From an uncultured Prevotellaceae bacterium (GTDB lineage Bacteria > Bacteroidota > Bacteroidia > Bacteroidales > Bacteroidaceae): a stretch of 64,000 bases of DNA. Every line of letters begins with the position of its first letter. Positions within the stretch are counted from its first letter, which is position 1. The position numbers and the translations under genes are program-made. Positions 44,758-54,100 of the stretch are shown in pieces. Location of the stretch: positions 1-64,000 of the forward strand of contig ONOG01000023.1 in the NCBI GenBank assembly GCA_900319385.1, given 5' to 3'. A model generated the notes under the pieces. That model saw only the letters and a program-made list of their open reading frames with translations. It was not told the origin of the DNA and searched no databases.

Positions 44758-46485
44758 TTATTCTTCTGTAGCGGGCTCTACGGCGCGGAAGGCGCAAAGT
44801 TCTTCGGGCTTGAAGTGGAGCACGTAGCACGACTTGGCTACGACGTCTTCCTCAGCCATGCGGACATAGACGTTGGCCGACTTGGCGAAGAGCTCGGGAC
44901 AACGGGTGGCGTCGTCGAGGATGAGGAGCGACATGATGATTTCTGCGGTCATGTCGTACAGACGACGGGCAAGGAAGTCGTGTGCTTCCTGGTTGCCGAG
45001 TTCCTTGACGTAGTTCACGCTCTTCTCGTACAGCTCGACGAGGCCCTCAACACGCTGCTTCAGCGGCTGGAGCTCGGCGCTCACTTCCTGTTCGAGCATC
45101 TCGCGGATGATCTGCAGGTAGGTGCCGTTGGTGATGTAGCGCACGGCTGCGACAACCTGCAGCTGCGTCGTTCCCTCGTAGATGCTGAAGATGCGGGCGT
45201 CGCGGAACAGGCGCTGGCTCTTGTACTCCATGATGAAGCCCGAACCACCGTGAATCGAGATGGCGTCGTAGGCGTTCTGGTTGGCATACTCCGAGTTCAT
45301 ACCCTTGGCAAGCGGCGTGAAGGCGTCGGCCAGGCGGGTGTACTTCTTCAGTTCCTGGCGCTCCTCGGGTTCGAGCTTGCGGTCGCGCTGAATGTCTTCG
45401 AGTGCCTTATAGACATCGACGAGGCGGGCTGTCTGGTAGAGCAGCGAACGGCCGGCGTCGAGTTTTGCCTTCATGCGGCTGAGCATGTCATAGACAGCGG
45501 GGAACTCGATGATCTTCTGACCGAACTGTGCGCGCTCCTTAGCGTAGGCAAGTCCTTCGTTATAGGCTTCCTGCTCGACGCCCACCGACTGGGCGGCGAT
45601 GCCCAGACGGGCACCGTTCATCAGAGCCATGACGTACTTGATCAGGCCGAGCTTGCGGTCGCCGCACAGGTATGCCTTGGCGTTCTTGTACGTAAGTTCG
45701 CAGGTCGGGCTGCCGTGAATACCGAGCTTGTGCTCGATGTGACGGACATTGACGCCGCCATCGCGCTTGTCGTAGATGAACATCGACAGTCCGCGGCCGT
45801 CCTTCGTGCCCTCCTCAGAGCGGGCAAGCACGAGGTGAATGTCGCTGTCGCCGTTGGTGATGAAGCGCTTCACGCCGTTCAGACGCCAGCAGTCTTCCTT
45901 CTCGTCGTAGGTAGCCTTGAGCATCACGCGCTGCAGGTCGGAGCCGGCATCGGGCTCCGTGAGGTCCATCGACATGGATTCGCCGGCGCAGACGCGGGGG
46001 ATGAACTTCTGGCGCTGCTCCTCGCTGCCGAACTCATACAGGGTGTCGATACACGACTGCAGGCTCCAGATGTTCTGGAAACCGGCGTCGGCGGCAGAGA
46101 TGACTTCGCTCAGCATCGAGAACACGGCGTTGGGCAGGTTCAGACCGCCGTAGCGACGGGGCATGCTGACGCCGTGCAGGCCAGCCTTGATGGTGGCGTC
46201 GAGGTTTTCGAACGTCTTGCTGGCATAGATCATGCGGCCGTTCTCGAGGTGCGGACCTTCGAGGTCAACGCTCTCGGAGTTCGGTTCGATGATGTTGGCA
46301 GCGACGTCGCCGGTGATTTCGAGGATGCGCTTGTAGTTCTCGATGGCATCTTCAAAATCGACGGGAGCGTCGGGATAAGTCTTTGCATCTACGTAGCCCT
46401 TCTCTTTGAGTTCTACGATGCGCTTCATGAGCGGGTGCTGCAGGTGAAACGCAATTTCGGGATGATCGCTATAGTAATTTGCCAT
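44758..46485 (-). CDS. Acyl-CoA dehydrogenase (butyryl-CoA-type flavoprotein)
   Basis: A 575-aa flavoenzyme that oxidises or reduces short-chain acyl-CoA thioesters, passing electrons to or from electron-transfer flavoprotein. It contains the family signature (SMDLTEPDAGSDLQRV), KRFITNG, and IYEGTTQLQ with the predicted catalytic base E437. The C-terminal ~100-aa extra helical domain separates this subgroup from ~380-aa Bcd enzymes. It is the last gene of an operon with etfB and etfA, and the three should form a dehydrogenase-Etf complex. Whether it works in catabolism or as a Bcd/Etf bifurcating system cannot be decided from the window. Confidence 0.92.
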   Translation of the reverse strand: MANYYSDHPEIAFHLQHPLMKRIVELKEKGYVDAKTYPDAPVDFEDAIENYKRILEITGDVAANIIEPNSESVDLEGPHLENGRMIYASKTFENLDATIKAGLHGVSMPRRYGGLNLPNAVFSMLSEVISAADAGFQNIWSLQSCIDTLYEFGSEEQRQKFIPRVCAGESMSMDLTEPDAGSDLQRVMLKATYDEKEDCWRLNGVKRFITNGDSDIHLVLARSEEGTKDGRGLSMFIYDKRDGGVNVRHIEHKLGIHGSPTCELTYKNAKAYLCGDRKLGLIKYVMALMNGARLGIAAQSVGVEQEAYNEGLAYAKERAQFGQKIIEFPAVYDMLSRMKAKLDAGRSLLYQTARLVDVYKALEDIQRDRKLEPEERQELKKYTRLADAFTPLAKGMNSEYANQNAYDAISIHGGSGFIMEYKSQRLFRDARIFSIYEGTTQLQVVAAVRYITNGTYLQIIREMLEQEVSAELQPLKQRVEGLVELYEKSVNYVKELGNQEAHDFLARRLYDMTAEIIMSLLILDDATRCPELFAKSANVYVRMAEEDVVAKSCYVLHFKPEELCAFRAVEPATEE

Positions 46486-46487
46486 GA

Positions 46488-47510
46488 TTATTTACTGTTT
46501 TGCTTATAATACTTAATGAGTTTCGGAACGACCTCTTCCACAGTGCCGACGATGACGTAGTCGGCGATGGAGTTGATGGGGGCGTCGGGGTCGCTGTTCA
46601 CCGAGATGATGATGCCCGAGTCCTGCATTCCGGCGATGTGCTGGATCTGGCCCGAGATACCGCAGGCGATGTAAACCTTCGGATGGACGGTCACACCGGT
46701 CTGGCCAATCTGACGGTCGTGGTCGCAGAAACCGGCATCGACGGCAGCACGCGAGCCACCGACTTCGCCGTGGAGCACTTTTGCCAGTTCGAACAGCATG
46801 TCGAAGCCTTCCTTCGAACCCATGCCGTAGCCGCCGGCAATGACGATGGGAGCGCCCTTGAGGTTGTGCTTGGCAGCCTCGACGTGGTGGTCGAGCACCT
46901 TCACGACAAATGCTTCGGGGCTGACATACTTCGATACTTCGGGGCAGACGACTTCCTTCTTGCACGCTCCGTCGTACAGTGCTTTCTGCATCACGCCCGA
47001 GCGGACGGTTGCCATCTGCGGACGGTGTTCGGGGTTGACAATCGTGGCGACGATGTTACCGCCGAAGGCAGGGCGAATCTGATAGAGGAGGTTGTCGAAG
47101 TGTTTGCCTGTCTTGGCCTCGTCGTAGGGGCCGATCTCCAGCTGTGTGCAGTCGGCAGTGAGGCCGCTGGTGAGCGACGAAGAGACGCGCGGACCGAGGT
47201 CGCGGCCGATGACGGTGGCGCCCATGAGGCAGATCTGCGGCTGTTCCTCCTTGAAGAGGTTGACAAGGATGTCGGTGTGTGGAGCCGAGGTGTAGGGGAA
47301 GAGTTCGGGTGCGTCGAAGACAAAAAGCTTATCGACGCCGTAGGGCAGAATCTGTTCCTCTACCTTGCCCTTGATGCCTGTACCGATGACGACGGCGTGG
47401 AGTTCGACGCCCAGTTCATTGGCCAGCTTGCGACCCTTGGTCAGCAGTTCCTGTGAAACTTCCTGCACTTTCGTGCCTTCGATTTCGCAATATACAAATA
47501 CGTTGTTCAT
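46488..47510 (-). CDS. etfA: Electron transfer flavoprotein alpha subunit
   Basis: A 340-aa FAD-binding Etf subunit. The C-terminal FAD domain is clear: GYGMGSKEGFDMLFELA, GGSRAAVDAGFCDHDRQIGQTG, ACGISGQIQHIAGMQDSGIIISVNSD and PINSIADYVIVG. It dimerises with EtfB and carries electrons to or from the acyl-CoA dehydrogenase encoded 2 nt downstream. The longer internal spacing typical of bifurcating Etfs cannot be judged by eye. It lies 55 nt after etfB. Confidence 0.95.
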   Translation of the reverse strand: MNNVFVYCEIEGTKVQEVSQELLTKGRKLANELGVELHAVVIGTGIKGKVEEQILPYGVDKLFVFDAPELFPYTSAPHTDILVNLFKEEQPQICLMGATVIGRDLGPRVSSSLTSGLTADCTQLEIGPYDEAKTGKHFDNLLYQIRPAFGGNIVATIVNPEHRPQMATVRSGVMQKALYDGACKKEVVCPEVSKYVSPEAFVVKVLDHHVEAAKHNLKGAPIVIAGGYGMGSKEGFDMLFELAKVLHGEVGGSRAAVDAGFCDHDRQIGQTGVTVHPKVYIACGISGQIQHIAGMQDSGIIISVNSDPDAPINSIADYVIVGTVEEVVPKLIKYYKQNSK

Positions 47511-47565
47511 AATCTTTTTCGAATGTTATGCCATGCTGCGACGGCATCGCAGCAAAGCCGACTGG

Positions 47566-48441
47566 TTAGCCAATGATCTTTTCGTCCAACAATTCTTTGA
47601 TCATACCTTCGACATCAGCATCCGAAGCCGTCAAAGTTTTCGACTCCTTCGCCTGGAAAACGATGTTCTTCACAGCCTTCACCTTCGTGGGGCTGCCGGC
47701 CAGTCCGCACTGGTTGGCATCGCCATCGACATCGGCCACCGACCACTGGTTGAGTGTGAGGTAGGGGCGTTCGTCGTACAGCTTCTGCATACGCTCGTCC
47801 AGTTCGGCAGGGCGTTCCATGGGGCAGGTGGCATACTTGTACTTCATCACGAGCTTGGCGTTCTGCGGACGGCAGGGGGCTGCGCTTCCGTTGACCGTGA
47901 TGACGACGGGCAGGGGAGCCTCGACGGTCTCCACACCTCCGTCGATGTGACGGCGGATGGTAGCCTTACCATTCTCGATCTTGAGGATTTCCTCGGCATA
48001 GGTCACCTGGTTCAGGCCCAGCTTCTGAGCCACCTGGGGACCCACCTGGGCTGTGTCGCCGTCGATGGCCTGACGTCCACCGATGACGATATCGACGTCG
48101 CCAATCTTCTTGATAGCCGTGGCCAGGGCATAGCTCGTAGCCAGCGTGTCGGCACCGGCAAAGAGGCGGTCGGTGAGCAGCCAACCTGTGTCGGCACCGC
48201 GATAGAGTCCTTCGCGGATGATTTCACCGGCACGTGGGGGGCCCATTGTGAGGATTCCGACGGTCGAGCCAGGGTTCTGCTCCTTCAGACGCAGAGCCTG
48301 TTCGAGCGCATTGAGGTCTTCAGGATTGAAGATGGCAGGCAGGGCAGCACGGTTGACGGTACCTTCGGCCGTCATAGCGTCTTTGCCGACATTGCGCGTG
48401 TCGGGCACCTGCTTGGCGAGTACAATGATTTTCAAACTCAT
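47566..48441 (-). CDS. etfB: Electron transfer flavoprotein beta subunit
   Basis: A 291-aa subunit that starts with SLKIIVLAKQVPDTRNVGKDAMTAEGTVNR, the conserved EtfB N-terminus. It contains GADTGWLLTDRLFAGADTLATSYALA and IDGDTAQVGPQVA (nucleotide-binding region) and a C-terminal region (VKAVKNIVFQAKESKTL). It is the first gene of the etfB-etfA-acyl-CoA dehydrogenase operon. Confidence 0.95.
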   Translation of the reverse strand: MSLKIIVLAKQVPDTRNVGKDAMTAEGTVNRAALPAIFNPEDLNALEQALRLKEQNPGSTVGILTMGPPRAGEIIREGLYRGADTGWLLTDRLFAGADTLATSYALATAIKKIGDVDIVIGGRQAIDGDTAQVGPQVAQKLGLNQVTYAEEILKIENGKATIRRHIDGGVETVEAPLPVVITVNGSAAPCRPQNAKLVMKYKYATCPMERPAELDERMQKLYDERPYLTLNQWSVADVDGDANQCGLAGSPTKVKAVKNIVFQAKESKTLTASDADVEGMIKELLDEKIIG

Positions 48442-48483
48442 AGATAAAAACTAAATAAATGTTGATTGTGTTTCCTTATTTAT

Positions 48484-48525
48484 AAACACACACGCACATA
48501 CGCGCACACACGCGCACATACGTAA
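48484..48525. repeat. Alternating purine-pyrimidine (CA/CG) tract in the etf leader
   Basis: ACACACACGCACATACGCGC followed by further CACACGCGCACATACG. It lies between the etfB promoter and ATG and could form Z-DNA or an unstructured leader. Comparable tracts are at 18976-19000 and 32246-32263. Confidence 0.65.
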
Positions 48526-48545
48526 GCGCATTCTCTTTCAAGGTG

Positions 48546-48576
48546 CAAAGGTACGCAAAAATATCGGTTCGACCGA
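48546..48576 (-). promoter_or_regulatory. etf operon promoter with an adjoining palindrome
   Basis: TACCTTTG on - (48553-48546) is the -7 element, giving a ~95-nt leader. TCGGTTCGACCGA (48564-48576) is a perfect dyad with a 3-bp centre, 10 bp upstream of the -7 box, where a repressor or activator could bind. Confidence 0.6.
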
Positions 48577-48999
48577 ATAGTTTTCCAAAAATGTTGCACA
48601 AACGGCACAAACTTGTGCGAACGAGGCGGCGAAAAAACACGAAAACACCCCTGCCGAGGGCAAACCGACCTCAACCGAACGACCTTTTCCCCACCAACCG
48701 CCCCCCAAGTCCTCACAAGCAGAAGCCCTCTCAACCTCGACCCTTGAGGGGAGTCCAGACAGGCAGACCTTTCTTTTTTTGTTTTAATTCAAGCTTCGGT
48801 AGTTATGATTCCCTGTATATCAGAATTCTCTCCCACGAATGGCATGAATATAAACCATGAATGAGTTCTAATGAGTTCTAATTTTTTTCTTTATTATTCC
48901 TTTTATTGCAACCATGAATTAGGAAGCCTTACGGCTTTATGGCTGCATTTCCCATTGCCATAGGCATTGGATGGTATTTTGATATTAGGGGGCTTGGAA
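48577..48999. other. Noncoding repeat debris
   Basis: No gene is supported. It contains a short relative of the CATGAAT repeat (AACCATGAATTAGGAAGCC, from 48909) and a GTATATCAGAATTCTC segment related to copies near 505, 39560 and 62970. Confidence 0.5.
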
Positions 49000-49221
49000 A
49001 GTCCCGAAGGGACGACAGACCACAGGCAGGGGTGAAGCGAAGCGAAACCCCTGCGTGGTGTTAAGTAGGGAATATAGCCCCGAAGGGGCGACAGATAAAA
49101 GACAAAAACATTCAATATCATCGGGGCTTCGCTTCTATCATGTATGATAGCAGGGGTTGCGCTTCGCTTCACCCCTGCCTGTGGTCTGTCGTCCCTTCGG
49201 GACTGTTTTTTTTACCGGACA
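49000..49221. repeat. Large palindromic intergenic element (GGGGTGAAGC type), copy 2
   Basis: Arms 49000-49054 and 49150-49204 are inverted repeats nearly identical to those at 39916-40146. The right flank TTTTTTTACCGGACACCCAT is the inverse of the left flank of copy 1, so the two copies are oppositely oriented. Confidence 0.85.
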
Positions 49222-49254
49222 CCCATCATTTTTTCTTTATTATTCCTTTTTATT

Positions 49255-49340
49255 GCAACCATGAATTAGGAAGCCTTACGGCTTTATTGCCTGCGGAAGG
49301 GGAATAGATGCGGAGCATCCCTAATTCATGGTTGCCTAAG
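49255..49340. repeat. CATGAAT-family repeat, partial copy
   Basis: AACCATGAATTAGGAAGCC ... GATGCGGAGCATCCCTAATTCATGGTT: the core of the family, with arms forming a long imperfect hairpin. Confidence 0.75.
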
Positions 49341-49499
49341 GCAAAATATTTTGAAAACTCAGACAACCCGCAGGCAAAATTAGAAACAATTAGAAATAAT
49401 TCATGGTATAAAAATATCACATTCATGGTATAAAATCATCACATCCACGGTTTACATTCAGCTCATCCACGGTTTACATTCAGCTCATCCACGGAATAA

Positions 49500-49690
49500 A
49501 CTCAAAATATCAGTGATATTTTTGAAAATATCAATGGTATTTGTAAGAATATCAATGGTATTTGTAGAAATATCAATGATATTTTGACTTTGTTCGGCGC
49601 AGCAGCCGAGTCGGAGGCGCGGCGTGGCGGAGTTTGGGGGGCACAGCGACAAAGTTGGACGTGAACAGCGGCCGTGTTTGGGGCGCACCC
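49500..49690. repeat. 21-bp tandem array plus GTTCGGCGCAGCA tail (copy 2)
   Basis: ACTCAAAATATCAGTGATAT, then AATATCAATGGTATTTGTA units with 21-bp period, ending in AATGATATTTTGACTTTGTT. The following ~95 bp (GGCGCAGCAGCCGAGTCGGA and onwards) are shared with copy 3 at 63172-63325. Confidence 0.85.
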
Positions 49691-49835
49691 TGGCGACACA
49701 GCAAGCCCCGATGGGGATTGGCTGCGCTACATTCCATCACGTCCGAAACTTGGATGATTAATCATTCATTTTCAATTTCCAAAGCCGCCATTTGCGATAA
49801 ATTTTCAAGAAAAAGAATATTTTTCTGCCAAATTA

Positions 49836-49866
49836 TTTGCTTTTACAATGGTTTTCTGTATATTTG
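49836..49866 (+). promoter_or_regulatory. Promoter of the DUF4234-type gene
   Basis: TTTG (49836-49839), 19 nt, then TATATTTG (49859-49866): a near-ideal -33/-7 pair, about 67 nt before the ATG at 49934. Confidence 0.75.
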
Positions 49867-49933
49867 CACGTTACTTTATCAAATTTTCGCACCCGCGCGG
49901 TGCAATTGTCTCACTAACCAAACTCTTAGAATC

Positions 49934-50680
49934 ATGGAAGAAGATTTGAAAGCAAAAGTTGCTGAAGGCGCTCAGGAAGCCGCCGAAGGCGTAAAGGAAA
50001 CCGCTGCCACAGCCACCGAAAACGTTCAGGACAAGGTTCAGGACGTGAAGGAAGCCGTAGCCGACAAGTTCCAAGACATTAAAGAATCACTCAGCGAAAA
50101 GGCTGCCGACGTGAAGGAAAACCTCTCCGGAGCTTCGGACACCCTGAAGGCTAAGGCTGCCGAGGCCATGGAAGACGTCAAGGAAACTGCCGCCGGCGTT
50201 GCCGAAGAAGCCAAGGACATCCAGGCCGAGCTGAAGGGCGAAAAGAAGCCGGAACCCGCTTCGAACAACCCGCAGGCACCAGCCATCAAGCTGCCCACCG
50301 GACGCGGACTGCTGAAGATGTTCTTCCTCGGACTCATCACTTTCGGCATCTATCCGCTGGTCATCCTCACCAAGATGTCGAACGAAATCAACATCGTAGC
50401 CTCGAAGCACGACGGCAAATCGACGATGAACTTCTGCCTGCTCGCCTTCATCGTAGGCCCCATCACCCTGCAGATTGGCACACTCGTATGGTGGCACCGC
50501 ATCTGTAACCGTCTGGGAGCTGAACTCGAGCGTCGCGGCATCGACTTCCCCTTCAGCGCAAAGACCTTCTGGGGCTGGAGCTTCCTCGGTTCGTTCATCG
50601 TCATCGGTCCGTGGGTATTCGTCCACAAGTTCTGCAAGGGCTTCAACCTGATGAACGCCGACTACAACGAGAAGGGATAA
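49934..50680 (+). CDS. Helical-repeat protein fused to a DUF4234 membrane domain
   Basis: A 248-aa protein in two parts. Residues ~1-105 are a charged Ala/Lys/Glu-rich helix with an ~11-residue period (VKEAVADKFQDIKESLSEKAADVKENL...), like apolipoprotein/LEA or YtxH sequences. Residues ~120-245 carry three or four hydrophobic segments (LLKMFFLGLITFGIYPLVIL, STMNFCLLAFIVGPITLQIG, FWGWSFLGSFIVIGPWVFVHKF), matching DUF4234. The start was set at 49934 because the upstream codons lie in the promoter. It is transcribed alone with its own terminator. A membrane-stress or envelope-associated role is plausible but not shown. Confidence 0.8.
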   Translation: MEEDLKAKVAEGAQEAAEGVKETAATATENVQDKVQDVKEAVADKFQDIKESLSEKAADVKENLSGASDTLKAKAAEAMEDVKETAAGVAEEAKDIQAELKGEKKPEPASNNPQAPAIKLPTGRGLLKMFFLGLITFGIYPLVILTKMSNEINIVASKHDGKSTMNFCLLAFIVGPITLQIGTLVWWHRICNRLGAELERRGIDFPFSAKTFWGWSFLGSFIVIGPWVFVHKFCKGFNLMNADYNEKG

Positions 50681-50727
50681 CACACTCCCCCACCCCTCAC
50701 ACCCCCGAGGGGTCATATCCACACATC

Positions 50728-50762
50728 CATCGCCCTGCAAGCCCCGCGCCTGCAGGGCGATG
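50728..50762 (+). terminator. Terminator of the DUF4234-type gene
   Basis: CATCGCCCTGCA (50728-50739) pairs with TGCAGGGCGATG (50751-50762), followed by CCGTTTT. It lies 48 nt after the stop. Confidence 0.75.
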
Positions 50763-50844
50763 CCGTTTTCACACTGCCCCATGCGCCCCACAACGATGGG
50801 CATTCGCCGAGGTGCGCCAGGCTCTGCATCGTTGTCCAACAACA

Positions 50845-50879
50845 AATGGGCTGTGTCGTTGCGTTCGACACAGCCCATT
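50845..50879 (-). terminator. Terminator of the 54.6-kb surface gene and small peptide
   Basis: A perfect 14-bp stem, AATGGGCTGTGTCG (50845-50858) with 50866-50879. On the - strand it is followed by TTTGTTGTT. Confidence 0.8.
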
Positions 50880-50908
50880 CAGCGTCATTGTATAGTGTTT
50901 CTACAGAG

Positions 50909-51094
50909 TTACCACAGACTTCCCCAAGAGGAATTATCATCTGCGTGGTGGTTGTACTCTTCGCCTTCAGTCGTTTCGAAGTACCCACGCTCCTTGCTGT
51001 CGGCCCAGGGGTCCTGGTCAGAAGCTCCGATGAGCAGGGTTTCTATCTCGTAGCTCTTATAACTCGTAAGAGGCTTTACATATTCTTTTTTCAT
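50909..51094 (-). CDS. Small MKKEY...LW peptide, second copy of the type
   Basis: A 61-aa protein beginning MKKEYVKPLTSYKSYEIETLL and ending DDNSSWGSLW, acidic and His/Asp-rich in the middle, without signal peptide. It lies 28 nt after the stop of the large T9SS cargo on the same strand and 30 nt before a terminator, so it is the end of a two-gene operon. It matches the 62-aa peptide at 29607 in size, first five residues, terminal (Y/W)G(N/S)LW and genomic setting. The family is not recognised. Confidence 0.65.
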   Translation of the reverse strand: MKKEYVKPLTSYKSYEIETLLIGASDQDPWADSKERGYFETTEGEEYNHHADDNSSWGSLW

Positions 51095-51122
51095 AATCCT
51101 AAAATCAATTTACCAGGTTTAC

Positions 51123-54100
51123 TCATTTTACAAAACACTTCTTACCGTTGACGATGTACACACCCTTCGGCAGCGACTGGAGGTCGTCGGACATGCGGCG
51201 GCCGGTCAGGTCGTACACGCCCTTCACGCCGTTGTCGGCTGCGATGATGTCGATGCCGGTAGCGGTTTCCGACGGATTGAGGTTGACACCGAACTTGCTC
51301 AGACCCTTGATGCCAGGATCGCTGGTCTTGTAGTAGGCACGGTAGGGCAGGATCATGATGTTGTCGCCCTGGCGCAACGTCTTGGAGTTCCAGAAATAGT
51401 TCTTCGAGAAGTAGAAGATCTCTTCCGTCTTAGGAACGGCTACACCATTGAGCGAACCGTAGCCGACCATATCCGTCTCGGCGTTGGTGAAGGCTGCATC
51501 GCCGACAGCAGGAGTCCGAGGAATGGTGGTACCCGTGGCTTCGATCATGAAGGCCGTGGTCTCTGTCTGTTCCTCCGACACGAGGTGGTAGGGCTTGAAG
51601 GCGAGTGCCATCGGCGAACCGATGGAGGTCGAAGCGGTGAGGGTCTGTGTGCCGACGTTGAATACTTCGCCTTCCACACCATCTTCGGGGGTCGAAAGAT
51701 CGGTCGTCAGGTTGAAGAACTGTACCTTCTCGTTCACCTGGTCGCTGGCGGTACGCAGGTGACCGTCGGGCGAGAGCAAGAGGGTGAAGGGCAGCACGAT
51801 GGTGGTGTTCTTCGGCAGATCCTTATCGTTCACCTTCGTGCGGAAATAGCGTGCCACGTGGGTGCTGGTGTAGAACTCGTAGGGCGAGAAGAACGGCTGC
51901 TGGTCGTTGACCACGATGTCGGTCACGGCTGTGCCGCTCTCGCCACTGGCGATGATGCCGCCGCCCACCATGGACTGCGAAATGCTGAAGCTCTTCGGCA
52001 TGAAGAAGAGGCAGTTGTCGGCCGTACCGAGCATGATTCCCTCCCAAGCCTTAGCGCCACCGGACACTGTGGTGAGCGAACTCATATCGACATAGAGGAC
52101 TGTACGCAGCACGTCGCCGGCATACGTCTTGTAGTTGTCCTTGCTCAGTTCAGTCTTGATGGCGTTGACAATGTCGGTTGTGGTGAGATAGCCCAGGGTA
52201 CCATTTGAAGTCACCTTCACACCGTAGAACACGTGTTCGGTGTCGAGTGCTGTGTCCTTAGGCACGCTCACATTCGAGTTGGTAGCTGCGTTGTAGAGCG
52301 GAGTCTTCACGTTCTCGCCCTTCAGGGTAGAGGTGTAGATGGGTGTCACCGTCACGACGGGGTTTTCGACCACATCGACGGCACGGAGCTTGGCTTCGTA
52401 GAAGTGGTAGGCGGTGTGGGTGTTCTGCGCCTGTCCAGCCGCTGTCATGATGCAGTGCGTCGGCTTGTCGGCCGAATAGATATAGGCTGTCTGCTCCCCG
52501 TCGTTGTCTGCCAGCGTGATGGCACCATAATGGGCATTTTCTTTATTGAATTCCGTTTCAGTCAGCGTACCACCCGAGGTCGTCAGCGTCTTGATGTTCG
52601 AGAAGTCAACCTTCACCGTACCGGCACGATAGGCGTCTGTGCGGTCGGTAGGAGCATTGACGTCGCTTCCGCTCTTTTCGTGTTCACTATCGACGAGGTA
52701 GTATTGCGAGAATTTCTTGCCGCTGCCTGTACCGTCGTACCAGGTGGTACGGTTTTCGTTCATGGCCTTGTGGAACACAATCTGGTGGCTGTCGCCGTTG
52801 TCAGTGTCGTCTTCCTTCGGAGCGATTGGCACAACGATGGTCTCGCCGGCGTTGAACTTGAAGTTGGTGGCATTGGTCGGCACGAAGTGGTCAGCCACCT
52901 CGCCGTCCTGCATATAACCGAATTCCAGAGTCTGGAGCGTCGGGTCGAGCGGCATCAGCGTGAGGTCCACCTTGAAGCTGGCTGCACCCGACACCTCGAA
53001 CTTCACGCCGTCGTTGTCCAGACCGTCCACGCTCAGCTCAGCCGAAGCGGTCGAGATGTCGGCCGTGCCAGCCGAAGTGGTGGGATCGGTGCCGTAGAGA
53101 GTGGCGGTGTATTCACCATCTTCCGAAGTCGTTACCACCTCATAGTAGTTGATTGGACACGGTGTGTAATTTGCACCATTGTTACGGTTCTGTGCCTGTC
53201 TCGACGCAGCCCAGTTACCGTTATTGCATCTCAAGCCGTAATTGTTGCTACCAGACGTGGTGATAAAACAGTGGTCTGAGGTGATTGTGTAATTAGTTAA
53301 CACATACGTCCACGAAATGGAATAATTCTCATAATACGTCCAGGTGGTAGCAGTCGTTCCCGTGGTTAACGTACCAGAACTATTACGGAGCAAGTACGCG
53401 CCACTTGCATTCCGGATATAATAAGTATTAGCGGCTGAAGCGGCCGTAATGTACCATGTCGTGGCATTGGCAACAGTCGTTGTGTTCGTTGCACCACTGC
53501 CATTACTGCTGACAACCAGGTAATTCCCGTTGCCATCGCCCATCTTCACAGGTTTCCCAAGAATCGAAGTTAAGTCTTTTCCACGACTCTCATAGTATGT
53601 CTGCGTCGAGCCAGGAACGGGTTCGAACGTCAGCTTTGCGCTTGTGATGCGGTACTTGGCGGGAGATTCAATCCAATACGTACCAGCCTTGTTCACATGG
53701 ATGGAGCCATCGTACACGCTGACAGTAGCTGAAGCATCTTCGGCCACGACCTTCACTTCCTGCAGGTCGGTCACGTTCTCCTTGTTGAAGAAGTACTGTC
53801 GGGGGCTGCTATTGGTTCGCTGCGACAACGTTCCGAAATCCACATAGCCCGTATGAATCTTCATGCCGTCGGAGTTCGGCAGCGTTGCCTCAATCGGGTT
53901 CTCGATGACATACTTCAGGCGAAGCTCTTTCATCGTCACACATACCTGCTTCGTGGTGCTCTGTGCCTCGACGCGGAAGAAGAGAATGTTCTCTGCATTC
54001 GACAGCGTATGGCTGAACAGCTGCCCGCTGCTGGCGTTGGTCAGTGCCATGGTCTCGCCTGCGCAAGGCGTAAACTCATACGTCGAACCTTCGTTGTAGG

